Positions 47,837-58,349 of a stretch of DNA of 64,000 nt are shown here, one piece after another; the stretch's first letter is position 1; each line of letters begins with the position of its first letter. The notes beneath the pieces were generated by a model. The model ran no database searches and was not told the origin of the DNA. It saw only the letters and a program-made list of their open reading frames with translations. The translations under genes were made by a program, and so were the position numbers. The stretch comes from Halichoerus grypus (taxonomy: Eukaryota > Chordata > Mammalia > Carnivora > Phocidae). The DNA is taken from contig NC_135725.1 of the NCBI RefSeq assembly GCF_964656455.1, positions 53,761,688-53,825,687 of the forward strand. Reading direction: 5' to 3'.

Positions 47837-48036
47837 TACTTTTTTTTTTAAAGATTTTATTTATTTATTTGAGAGAGAGAGAATGAGAGAGAGCACATGA
47901 GAGGGGTCAGGGTCAGAGGGAGAAGCAGACTCCCTGCCAAGCAGGGAGCCTGATGCGGGATTCAATCCAGGGACTCCAGGACCATGACCTGAGCCAACGG
48001 CAGTCGCTTAACCAACTGAGCCACCCAGGCGCCCTG
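47837..48036 (-). mobile_element. Can-SINE
   Basis: Reverse-oriented: 'aaagattttatttatttatt', 'gagaagcagactccctgcc', ending 'aactgagccacccaggcgcc'. Target duplication about 'aaaacctttttctttaaa' with one mismatch at 47818-47836 and 48037-48055. Confidence 0.96.
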
Positions 48037-48055
48037 AAAACCTTTTTCATTTAAA

Positions 48056-48775
48056 AATATGTACATATAAACCCACTGATATTAAAAACTATATTAAATA
48101 AGTTCAAGTACAATGATATGCACTACTTCTTTTACAAGTGTTTCTAAATTCTAAGAATCTTCTGTTAATGTTTTCAGACGATTTATGCAAGGCTTAATGG
48201 TCATCTCATTGCAGCATGAACGATAGAAGAAAGGAGAAAAACACAGAACTTGGCACGAATTCCAGGTGTAAGGACAAAACAGAAGTTAGCAGAAGTGGCC
48301 TATATGCGGAGAGTACCCCCAGAGGGGTAATGTGGTCCAAGCTATCTGAAAGGCTAGTCACTTTAGGCAGAAAACAAGTGGGAGCTGCCCAGCGGGGGGC
48401 ACTATTCTAACCCTGAATAAAGGGACTGGCCTGAGCAAAGCCGAACAGCCACAGAACTGGGCATGCAGCTGAACTCCCACCATACAGGCAGACTGTGTCA
48501 CTGGTTTTTGTGACTGGTCATAACTAAGGAGAAGGGAGCAAGCAGAATCTATCTTACAATAAAATGAAAATGGAAAGACAGGATAGGATATATCTGTAAG
48601 AACAGAGAATGGAGTCTTAAGTAGCAGCAAACAGAATTAGGGAGAAATATAAATCTCCTAATAGCTATAATGGTTCTAGGTTCTTGGTGACTTAATTACA
48701 AACCACAACCATATTGTGGGACCAGGCCATTTGATGTTTCTATTTTATTTAAAAAATAGTCTTGCAAGTTCTTAT
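48056..48775. other. No recognisable gene or repeat
   Basis: Unique sequence with a locally higher G/C content at 48220-48540. Frames at 48216-48410 (+) and 48358-48630 (-) have no recognisable domain. Confidence 0.5.
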
Positions 48776-49672
48776 CATTACTTCTGCACTACCACTCCTC
48801 AAATCCATGCCTCCATGATTTCTCACCTGGAGGATGGCAAAAGCCTCTTCACTCGTCTCCCTGCTTCTATTGTTGCTGCCTTCTAAAATCCATCTTTTCA
48901 AACATAAGCCAGACTATGTAATGCCTCCCCGTGAAGTTCTTAAATGCCTGCTATGTGATTTAGAATAAAATATGAATATCTTGCAATGATTTTCAAAACA
49001 TACATGATATGACTCATGGCTACCTGGGCCCCTTATGGTCTGCATGCTACAGGCACTCTGGTCTGCTTTCAGTTCCTTCAATATATCAAAAATGTTTATA
49101 CGATAAAACAACTGCATTTGCTATCATATCTTTTTAGAATATTTAACCCTTGGGGATCTTCACACAGGTAGCTCCTATGTATCCTTCAATTCTCAGCTTG
49201 TATGTATCCTACACAGAAAGGTCTTCCCTGTCCAGGCAGTGTGAAATAACCTTTTTTTTTTAAAAAGATATTTATTTACTGATTGATTGATTTAGAGAAC
49301 AGAGGGAGGGGCAGAGGGAAAAGGAGAGAGAGAATCCCAAGCCGACTTCCCACTGAGCACAGAAACCGGTGTGGGGCTTGATCTCATGACCCTGAAATCA
49401 TGTCCTGAGCTGAAATCAAGAGTTGGATGCTTAACTGAGTCACCCCTGAAATAACTCCTTTCTTAAAATCACCGCTCAGTTTCTCAGTTACTACCCATCA
49501 CTTTTCTTAGTTTGTTCATAGCATTATTAACACTTGGAATTACCCTGGCTATTTATTCTCTCATGTCTTCTCCGCTAGAATGAAATCTTCTTGAGGGCAG
49601 GGACCTTAACTGTTTCCAAAGTCTAATGCATAGAAGACACTTATATATACATCTGTTGAAGAAAGGAATAAA
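48776..49672 (+). mobile_element. L2 LINE, 3' portion (about 0.7 kb)
   Basis: It runs from the end of the L2 reverse transcriptase ORF region into the 3' UTR: 'ctaccactcctcaaatccatg', 'aagccagactatgtaatgcc', 'gatatgactcatggctacc', 'tatgtatccttcaattctc', then, after the nested SINE, 'cttgagggcagggacc' and 'ctaatgcatagaagacac'. Stops are frequent; it is long dead. It is the longest ancient LINE copy here. Confidence 0.8.
49253..49446 (-). mobile_element. Can-SINE nested in L2
   Basis: Reverse-oriented, diverged copy: 'aaaaagatatttatttactg', 'gcttgatctcatgaccctg', ending 'cttaactgagtcacccc'. The direct repeat 'tgaaataac' borders both ends (49242-49250 and 49447-49455). Confidence 0.9.
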
Positions 49673-49746
49673 ATGACAAAGAATCTTGGGAGCAGGGGGT
49701 TATGGTTACAAGTGGGAATGAGCTGCTTACTTGTATTTCCAGCTGC

Positions 49747-50185
49747 AATGGACTATATTATGGCTTCTTAAACTCATATGTTGAAGTCCCAACCCCCAAT
49801 GTAGTATATTTGGAGTAAGGAAGTAATTAAGGTTAAATGAGGTCATAAGCGTGAGTCCTTATTCTGTTGGGATTAGTGTCCTTGTAAGAGACACCAGCAT
49901 GCTCTTGTTTGCTTCTGCCCGTTCTTGCTCTCTCTTGTGCTCTCTCTTTCTCTCTCTCTGTCTCACCCACCCACCCTCAGCCCCCACCCCTGTACGGAAG
50001 AAAAGCTACAACGGGAGAGGGAACCACGGTCTGCGAGCCAGGAAGAAAGCTCTCCTCACAAATCATATTAGCCAGAACCCTGATCTAGGACTTCCAGTCT
50101 CCAGAATTGTGAGAAAATAAATTTATTTAAGCTACTCAGACTATGGTGTTTTGTTATGGCAACCTGAGCAGCCTAAGAAAATAGC
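49747..50185 (+). mobile_element. MLT1-type MaLR LTR
   Basis: Full LTR layout: start 'aactcatatgttgaagtccc', 'ttaaggttaaatgaggtcat', 'gggattagtgtccttgtaag', a TC-rich stretch, 'gcgagccaggaagaaagctc', 'acttccagtctccagaattg', 'tgagaaaataaatt' (polyadenylation signal) and end 'tgttatggcaacctgagcag'. It is a solo LTR of the ERVL-MaLR group; no internal sequence follows. The 89-codon frame 49851-50120 is an accidental reading of the LTR. Confidence 0.88.
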
Positions 50186-51599
50186 TATAAGGGTCTGTGG
50201 AAAAAGGAGACAGTCGAAATGAGACGCGAATAGATGCCAAGATTATAAAAGAGTTCATCATTTACAAAGGATTACTGCTGCAAGTACATGTGAATCATGT
50301 TTATAAAATGGCTATTATTAGTTAATATATAGGAAGTTTTTAATTAGCCAGGAAGAAGAGAAAAAGTAGGAAAAAGTACCAAGTGTTAAAGAGTATCTGC
50401 ACATGAAGTGGGAAAGACTTTCTAAGACATAGCAGCATACCTCTTTCTGAGGGGTTGGCGGGGGAAAGAGGAAATTGACAGCATATAGGACAGGAAATTG
50501 TGTTGTCTGTATTTATGAGTGACATATTTTGAAGTTACACAGGGAGTTAAGCACTCATCTCCAGATTCCAGAGATGCTTGATTCAACTGTTAAGTTCTAG
50601 AAAGCCTAAAGCCCATGCATAAATGCAGATGTCACACATGTAAGCCAGTGAAGAACAAAAAGACCCAAGAAAATCCACCTCCCTGCCTCTGGCCACCTCA
50701 TGTGAGATGAAAGATATTCATACCCAAGCCTCTGCTAGCATGGGCAACCTCTGCTTTCATATGTCAGTTATAACTCAGTGTTTAGGAGCACACTTATTCA
50801 TTTATTTATATAACCTTGTGGTGAGAAAGCTATCAAAGATGTTCAAGAAGCCAATCTGATTCACTAATTTCAGATTCACCCAGGCAAAAACGGAGAATGA
50901 GGCAGCAAAATCTCATGAAGTTCATTACCTAGTGAACTTGAAAAAAAGGAGATCACTGACAAAACATGATGGTCAGTCCAGGTGGGTAGCTTCTTTAAGT
51001 CCTTAGAACCCTGGCTGGATGTGATGCCACTGGCAGGAAAAAAAAAGAGAACAAAAGACCTCTAATGCCTCACTCCATCACAACTTTAGTCCGAGCTCTC
51101 TCCTCCACCTCAACTTGTACTCCACATCTCAGTTACAGCAAAATGGTCCTGCCCTCTGACTCATTCCCTGATTAAATCTCCACCTGATACACAGCACAGC
51201 TTCTTGCTAAAGCTCATTTCCTTCAATAACTACAATTCTGACTCTCCCCTTGATTCTGCTGCCTTCATCTACTTCTGACCCGCAAACCTCTCTTCCTAGG
51301 CACAGTCTCTTTCTACAGATCACAATACGTGACCCCAAGATTCCACATCAGCCATGTAAGCTAAAGGCAGACATACTGTAGCTAAGTGTTTTTCTACTTG
51401 AAAGGTTCTGAGAAACCAATATTTTACTGTTCTTTCCTACTTAAGACCTTCTCCAAAAGGGTAAAAACCAGCATTGGCTCAATGCCCTACACATCGTGGA
51501 ATTTGAACAAACATATATTGATTGAATTTCTCATGGCAAGTTATCTAGGGACATTCAGACCCTTTTTATTTCACAAATAGACTAGTCAAGAGCCTCCCA
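50186..51599. other. No recognisable gene or repeat
   Basis: Unique sequence. About 51060-51330 is C/T-rich, and could be a decayed L2 segment, but no defining words are kept. Frames at 50340-50525 (-) and 51386-51580 (+) have no recognisable domain. Confidence 0.45.
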
Positions 51600-51720
51600 C
51601 CTGGGGTTCCTTGCCTCCAACTCCCAGTCTATCGATCTTGGCACAGCCAGATAACCTTCTCAAAATATTAATAGATGCTCAGTAAACATCTTCTACTGAT
51701 GAAGACATAATCCTAGCCGC
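51600..51720 (+). repeat. Possible L2 fragment
   Basis: 'cttgcctccaactcccagtc' and 'cacagccagataaccttctc' resemble the L2 region before its 3' UTR. Confidence 0.35.
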
Positions 51721-51984
51721 TTTTTTTATATAAGCATTATGAGGTAGAAAAAGAGTACATTTCTCCACATACTAGTTAGAATTAAAAAAAAAAAAAACCT
51801 AGATGTGGAAGTTGAGATGCAATGCTACATTCTTTCTGACACTATAATAACTTTCCTACCTTGTCCTGTACTTCTCAACTGATTCATTTTCCTAAATATG
51901 ATGTAGGTTAATTATTATCACTAATAATAACTTTGATTTTATGTATTTTCCTCGATATAATAAAGCATCTTGAAAAGTACTATT

Positions 51985-52229
51985 TTTTTAAATTTTTTAT
52001 TGTTATGTTAATCCCCATACATTACATCATTAGTTTTAGATGTAGTGTTCCATGATTCATTGTTTGTGCATAACACCCAGTGCTCCATGCAGAACGTGCC
52101 CTCCTCAATACCCATCACCAGGCTAACCCATCCTCCCACCCCCCTCCCCTCTAGAACCCTCAGTTTGTTTCTCAGAGTCCATCGTCTCTCATGGTTCTTC
52201 TCCCCCTCCGATTTCCCCCCCTTCACTCT
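51985..52229 (-). mobile_element. L1 3' UTR insertion, severely 5'-truncated
   Basis: Reverse complement of the younger L1 3' UTR type, reading on the plus strand 'ttttattgttatgttaatcc', 'gcataacacccagtgctcc' and 'ccctcagtttgtttctcaga'. The exact 15-base target duplication 'ttgaaaagtactatt' is at 51970-51984 and 52230-52244. It matches the second 3' UTR of the composite L1 at 25466-25731. The frames here are shadows of the UTR. Confidence 0.95.
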
Positions 52230-52244
52230 TTGAAAAGTACTATT

Positions 52245-53095
52245 ACTTTATTTAGTCCTTAAAATAATTATTAAACTCAGGGCAAGACAACTTCAGGGAA
52301 TTGCCCAGTATCACACGAGGATTTGTTGTTATGGTCAGGACTGGAGAACATGTTCCTGACTCCTAAGCCAACATTTTTAAAAAGCACAAAATTTCAAAGA
52401 AATAATACCCTCCTTACTAGCTCATGTAACTGACACATTTATTTCTTGGCAGCCTAGTGAAACATTTGTCAGAAAACCGCTACATTAACTTCTAGTTGCT
52501 AAAGAACACTCCAAAAAACTTTCCAATTCATCACTGTCAATCTTGCTGCCATTGCAACATAAGTAGGTGTTTTTTTCCACACAAAAGACAAAATTTCCCA
52601 AGGGTCATGTTTGTTAACACCACCCAGTCTTACTTGGTCTCCATATACAATGAGGTCCATTTAATGGCCCATTTGCTAAATGAATACAGTTTGAAAAGAG
52701 CTCCCTCTTTCCCTCACTAAAGGCACAGACATTCATAAGAGGGAGATTCATTGCCATCAAAGTTTATGTTAATAGCTTTAATCTCCATAGTTTTCCATGC
52801 ATGCCATAAAATATGAATGAGGGGTCCATTGTTTTCACTGATAACAATATGGTTTGAGTCATTTAAAATATAATTGCTAATGACTATGACTTGCTTGTTT
52901 CATTAATGTGTCCAGCTTGGGACCAAATAAAGCTATATAAAATCCTTTGTGTTCCAACTAATATTTTTATTTGAAATCAAATTCTCAGCAACCATAAAAG
53001 GTATATTAACAGAAGACAATCAAATACATCTGAAGAAGAATCTTAACTGAACCTATTGTCAATACTCCCTTCACACAACTTGCTTCTTAAAACTT
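52245..53095. other. Repeat-free stretch
   Basis: No repeat recognised. 52730-52980 has SOX-like ('ccattgtttt', 'aacaat') and homeodomain-like ('cattaatg', 'taattg') words; the 74-codon plus frame 52496-52720 has no recognisable domain. Confidence 0.4.
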
Positions 53096-53720
53096 TTTAA
53101 AATAAAGATTTCTTTTTCTATTTATCAAAGAAATACATTCCCATTGTCTAAAATTTGGAAAATATACATAGCCTCACAGCTCGGGAAATAATAGCATAAT
53201 ATTTTGCCGTATTACCTTAGTTGCATTTTTGTGTATATCTGGAACTACATACGTAATAGTCATTAATTAAATTAGCTAGCTGGCTGGCTGACTGGACAGG
53301 TGGGTGGATAGATTTTTCATCCAACATTGTGTCATGAGATTTTCTAATACCATTAACCAACTTTATAAAGTTGTATTTGATGTTTATACGGTAATCTATT
53401 GCTTTATTATGATTTAGCCATTCCCTTATTCTATGTTTTATAAAGTTCAATTTTTAAAATATTTTGTAACACTTCGAGTGTTTCTCAAAGTGTCATATTT
53501 CCAGAATATATATATATTTCCAAAAATATATACATTTCAATATTTTAGATATATTCTTAAAAGTGAACTTACAATGTCAATAAATCTTTAAGAGATCTAG
53601 ATTCATAACTAACACATCACCTTCCAGTAGTGGTAAATTAGTTGCATCGACTTACTTTTCCAGTCACAGTATATATTAGAGCTAACTGCAGCCTTATCAG
53701 CTTGAGATTTTTTAATCCTT
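53096..53720. repeat. Very old L1-type 3' fragment (probable)
   Basis: 'ttaaaataaagatttctttt', 'gatttagccattcccttatt', 'aaagttcaatttttaaa' and 'ttcttaaaagtgaacttaca' match, in order, the words of an old L1 3' region ('ccattgatggacattta...' type). Highly diverged; a (GGCT)-like run and 'atatatatat' occur within. Confidence 0.45.
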
Positions 53721-54284
53721 TTATAATCCTTTCTAATCTTCCAGTCCATGATCATTCCTAGGTTCCAAATTTGTTTACTGTTATAATTTAAACTGTTTCG
53801 AGTACAGATGGAATAAATAATATAAGCATGCTATTTTGTTGGATTTGCTTGTATTGTTTGCTTATGGTAAGACATTATGTATGGGTACAGCAAATAGCTT
53901 CATATATTAGTTGTGTCAATTACTAATTTAGTCTCTTTATATACATAAGAAGGTAAATCTCATATTCCTCCCCAACATATGGAAAGGAAAGCTTTCCATT
54001 AAAAAAAAAAAAAAAAAAAGATACTGTATTCTAAACAGGTTCCAATGCAGGCAGACATGTAGAGATGAGATGAGTGTATAGAGGAGGAAAGAGGATTTGT
54101 AAGTAAAATCACATTACTACTACTTCAGTTGCAGGTCCAAAGAGACAGTAATATCTCTTGGAGTAACTTCATAACAAAACCTCGGAAATCTTTATCCTCC
54201 ACAATAAGCTGCTACAAGTGATTTTTGTCTCTTTTTCATTCATTCCACAATACAATAAAACAGTCGAGGGCATGGGCTCAAAAG
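53721..54284. other. No recognisable gene; A19 run
   Basis: Unique sequence with an A19 run at 54001-54019 that is not attached to any recognisable SINE or LINE. Confidence 0.55.
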
Positions 54285-54420
54285 TTGCTCAAACCTTTGG
54301 CCTACAAGTTGCCTGAGGATCTTTGACTGAGCTGATCTGGGCAGAGGCCAAAGATTATGCATTTTCATTGATCTCTCAAATGATACGGGGGTCAGATGCT
54401 GCTGGGCAGCATATGGCACT
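54285..54420 (+). mobile_element. MER5A-like fossil (weak)
   Basis: 'ttggcctacaagttgcctgagg', 'gcagaggccaaagattatgc' and 'cagatgctgctgggcag' suggest MER5A. Confidence 0.5.
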
Positions 54421-54655
54421 TTTAGTAGTAAGGCTCCAGAGCCACACCACCAGGTTCAAATCCTGATTTTTCAACCTATTAGTTCTATGATATGAGGCAA
54501 GTATTGACCCTATCTGAATCTCAAGTTTCTGATCTATAAAATGGAGAAGATAATAATACAGACCTTATAGGACTATTATGAAGATAAAACGAGATAATCG
54601 TGCCAAGTTCTTCAAATAGTGCCTGGAAAATAATACATGCTTGGTAGAGGTAATA
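54421..54655 (+). repeat. MIR SINE fossil
   Basis: 'ggctccagagccacaccacc', 'aggttcaaatcctgattttt', 'taaaatggagaagataataa', 'aaacgagataatcgtgcc' and 'tagtgcctggaaaataa' form a clear sense MIR. Confidence 0.9.
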
Positions 54656-54914
54656 TTTAGCACTGGATGAGTTTCTCTTTTTTTCTTTCAATCTAGCTCC
54701 AACTCATATTTCCATAGTTTGCCTATTAAAGCTAAATACAAATTATGTAATAATGTTTCCCAGACACTGTCTTATTCTACAGCAGCCTCAAAGAATAATA
54801 TATGAAAATAAAACTCTTCCCAAAAATGGAAGCTGTAGACAACACTTGAAACATGCGTTCATGATTAACAGAACAAATATAATAAATCTACCTAAATTAG
54901 ACCGTTCCTCTTTG

Positions 54915-55085
54915 CTCAGAAATCTTTAAAGCTCCCCCCCCATGTTTACTGAAAAAGTCCAGACCACCTGGCCAGATATTCAGAGCCCAAAATACATTTC
55001 TGACCTTGTCTTCCATCATTGCCCCTTACTTACTATACTATCTAGTTAAATAGAACTATTTGCAGGTTCACACATACATCCCACG
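54915..55085 (+). repeat. L2 fragment
   Basis: 'aaaaagtccagaccacctgg' and 'catttctgaccttgtcttcc' fit the L2 pre-3' UTR region. Confidence 0.55.
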
Positions 55086-55274
55086 TTTACCCATATAGTG
55101 GCTGACTAAACAGTATATTTTTTCCCATTTAAAAATGCTTTAGTTAATATTTTTTTATTTCACTCTTCCACATGTGACAGATAATTTATTTCTCAAATTC
55201 TGAGTGTGAGATAGTCAAATGTTCTACTCAACCATGAAACTCAGGTGAGCATACAGCGCATTCGTAATATCCAT

Positions 55275-55400
55275 CAGTCATCTCTATAATACTTTACACA
55301 CTAAAAGCTTTCTCACATACGTTATACGCTCTTATGAGGTAGGAATCATTACCTTCATTTTGTAAATGAACAGTCTAAGCCTCAGGGTATAATAATCAAT
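55275..55400 (-). repeat. MIR fragment
   Basis: 'cttatgaggtaggaatcatt', 'ttgtaaatgaacagtctaag' and 'cctcagggtataataat' give a reverse MIR part. Confidence 0.72.
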
Positions 55401-55494
55401 TTATCAAATTTCATACAAACTTTTCAACAACACAGTGGATGTGTCATATAATTCTCTTTTAGTTTGATTAGATAATCCAAAATAACTAGGCAAT

Positions 55495-56065
55495 GTCCGT
55501 GGTAGGCAGCTTCAAAATGGTCACCATGATCCCCTGTTACTCACACCATTGTATGATCTTCTCTTGAGTATGGATTTGATCTGGTAACTTGCTTTTAACA
55601 AATAGAATGTGATAAAAATAGTTGGATGCCACTTCTGGGTTTAGGTTACTAAATATTATGATTTCTGTCTTTCTTGCACATTCCCTTGATCTCTCACTTG
55701 GTTGCATTGATGAAACCAGCTGCTATTGTGTGAGCTGCTATATGGAGATGCTCACAAGACGAGGGCAACCTCCAGTCAATAGCCAGGGAGGGACTTAGAT
55801 CTTAACCTAATAGCCCATGACTAAATCTAAGGGACAGCCACATAAGGGTGTTTGGAAACAGATTCTAGCCCAGAAGGGCCTTGAGATGACTGTGGCCACT
55901 GTAATCTAGATTACGTTGTTGTAAAAAAAACTAGAGCTAAAGGACCCAGCTAAACCATGCCCAGATTCCTAACCCACAGAAACTATGGGATAATAAACAC
56001 TGTCATCTTAAGTCATTGGGTTTTGGGGTAATTTGTTATGCAGTGATAAATAATTCAAGTTTCAA
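55495..56065 (+). mobile_element. MLT1-like LTR fossil
   Basis: 'ggcagcttcaaaatggtcac', 'tgatctggtaacttgc', 'gatgaaaccagctgctattg', 'acccacagaaactatgggat' with 'aataaaca', and end 'gggtaatttgttatgcagtg'. The layout is of an ancient solo LTR of the MaLR group; the subfamily is not assigned. Confidence 0.7.
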
Positions 56066-56189
56066 ATATTATTATAACTTTTATGTTTACAGCTAATTGA
56101 GTATGAGATTATGTTCCCAACCATGCTGCATTTAGAAATTAATGAAGTCTGGTCAGCAAGATGACAGAATAGAAAGGCCCGCCTTTGGA

Positions 56190-57750
56190 TATTAAAACTT
56201 ACCAAAACTAAATCATGAGATGGAAAATCTCAACGTTGAGACCCATAACTAGCAAGGAGATTGCATCAGATCAAGGTGATCAAAAACTCTTGCAACAAAG
56301 AAAAGATCGGGAGCAGATAGTTTCACTGGTGAATTTTACCAAACACTTAAGGAAGAATTAATACCAATCCTTTTCAAACTCTTCCAAAAAACTGAAAAGG
56401 AAGGAACACTTCCAAACTCATTTTATGAGGCCAGCATTACTGTGACATCAAAGCCAAGCAAAGACACTACAAGAGAATAAAACTATAGGCCAATAATCTG
56501 ATGAATATAAACACAAAAGTCCTCAACAAAACACTGGCAAATGGAATTCAACAACACATTAAAAGGATCACATATGATGACCAAGTGGGATTTATTTCTG
56601 GTATACAAGGATATTTTAACACAGGAATATCCATCAATGTGATATACCACTTTAACAGAATAAAAGATAAAAATCACATGCTCATGTCAAGAGATATACA
56701 AAATTCAACATCCCTTCATGATAAAACACTCAACAAATTAGGAGAAGAACCTCAATGTAATAGGGGCCATATATGACAAATTAGGAATAAAAGGACTTCA
56801 ACATTCCCTCAATATAATAAGGGCCTTGATGACAAGCCCACAGCTAACATCATATGCAACAGTGAAAAACTAAAACCTTATCCTCTAAGATCAAAGATAA
56901 GGCAAAGATGCCAATACTCACCATTTCTATTTAATATAGTGTCGATAGTCCTAACCAGAGCAATAAGGCAACCAAAATAAATAAAAGGAATTCAAAATGA
57001 AAAGGAAGAAATAAAAGTATCTCTGTTTACAGATGACATGATCTTAAATGTAGAAAACTTTAAAGAAACAGAAAATAACAAATTTTAGTATGTGAAGAAA
57101 TGAGAACCCTTGTGCACTATTGGTGGTAATATAAATGGTGCAGCCACTATGGAAAACAGTATGAAGGCTCCTCAAAAAATTAAAAATAGAACCACCATAT
57201 GATGCAGAAATTCCAGTTCTGGGTATTTATCCAATACCAATATCCAATTTACCCAATAGAATGAAAACTATCTCAAAAGAGGTATCTGCACACCCATGTT
57301 CATTGCAGCATTATTTACCATAGCCAAGAGGGAGAACAATTTAAATGTCCATTGATGATGAATGATAAGAAAACATGGCATATGTACAATGGAATATTAT
57401 TCAGCCTTAAATAAAAGGGAAATTCTGTCTTATGCTACAATATGGATAAATCTTGTGGACTATGCTAAGTGAAATAAGCTAGTCACTGAAGAACAAACAC
57501 TACAGGATTCTCCTTTTTACAAGGTATCTAAAGTAGTCAAACTCATAGAAGCAGAAAGCAAAACCAGGGGCTGGGGAGAGGAAGGAATAGGGAGTTGCTA
57601 TGCAATGGGTAAGGAGTTTCCATCATGAAAAATGAAAAAGTCCTAGAGATCTACCATACAACAATGCATATATAGTTAATAATACTGGAGTGTCCACTTA
57701 GAAATTTAATAGGATATATTTCATTTTAGATTAAAAAAATAAATTGTAAT
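56190..57750 (+). mobile_element. Old L1 (L1M-type) with internal deletion
   Basis: 56190-57085 is ORF2 through the RT core ('gacccataactagcaagg', 'aaactcttccaaaaaactg', an 'FTDD' box at about 57026-57037). It then jumps at about 57088 to the ORF2 end and 3' UTR ('gcactattggtggtaatata', 'acaatggaatattattcagc', 'tagttaataatactgg'). The frame 56501-56776 is a broken RT piece. It is older and more diverged than the other L1 copies. Confidence 0.85.
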
Positions 57751-57963
57751 CTGAAGATGGTATACACATGCAGACGAAGAGACAGAAAATTAAATAGTTT
57801 CTCAATTATTTTAAAGATTCTTTATAGATAATCAGGTGTTCACATATACTGTCCCATGAAAATAACAGAGAAAATTTCAACTTAATGTCATTAAGTAATA
57901 AGTTTAAAAAGTCATCAATTAGTGTAATTGGTTGCAAATAGCAGAAATGGAACCTAAGTTTTA

Positions 57964-58140
57964 ACAATTTATTTATTTATTTTGGAGAGAGAGAGGAGAG
58001 GGTGGAGAGGGGCAGAGGGAGAGAATCTTTAAACAGACTCCCCACTGAGCACGGAGCCCAACACAGGGCGATGCATGAGATCATGACCTGAGCGGAAACC
58101 AACAGTCCGATGCTCAACCAACTGAGCCACCCGGGCGTCC
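57964..58140 (-). mobile_element. Can-SINE, first of a tandem pair
   Basis: Reverse-oriented copy from 'tttatttatttattttgg' to 'actgagccacccgggcgtcc'. It is bordered by 'cctaagtttt' at the left and 'cccaaagtttt' at the right. The second SINE begins 13 bases later. Confidence 0.93.
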
Positions 58141-58153
58141 CAAACCCAAAGTT

Positions 58154-58346
58154 TTATTTTTTTAAAAGATTTAATTTATTTATTTGAGAGAGAGAGAGAC
58201 AGAGAAAGAGCACGAGCACAGAGGGAGAGGGAAAAGCAGACTCCCTGCTAAGCAGGGAGCCCCACGTGGGGCTCCATCCCAGGACCCTGAGATCATGACC
58301 TGAACTGAAGGCAGATGCTTAACTGACTGAGCCACCCAGGTGACCC
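58154..58346 (-). mobile_element. Can-SINE, second of a tandem pair
   Basis: Reverse-oriented copy from 'tttttaaaagatttaattt' through 'gcagactccctgctaagcag' to 'gagccacccaggtgaccc'. It is flanked by 'aaacccaaagtttt' and 'aaaacctagctaagtttt', related to the border of the first SINE. Confidence 0.93.
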
Positions 58347-58349
58347 AAA

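Noticed and set aside
49851..50120. 89-codon plus frame
   Set aside because: It lies wholly in an MLT1-type LTR and shows no protein similarity I can name.
54001..54019. A19 run as the tail of a processed pseudogene
   Set aside because: No mRNA-like sequence, polyadenylation signal or target duplication could be found upstream.
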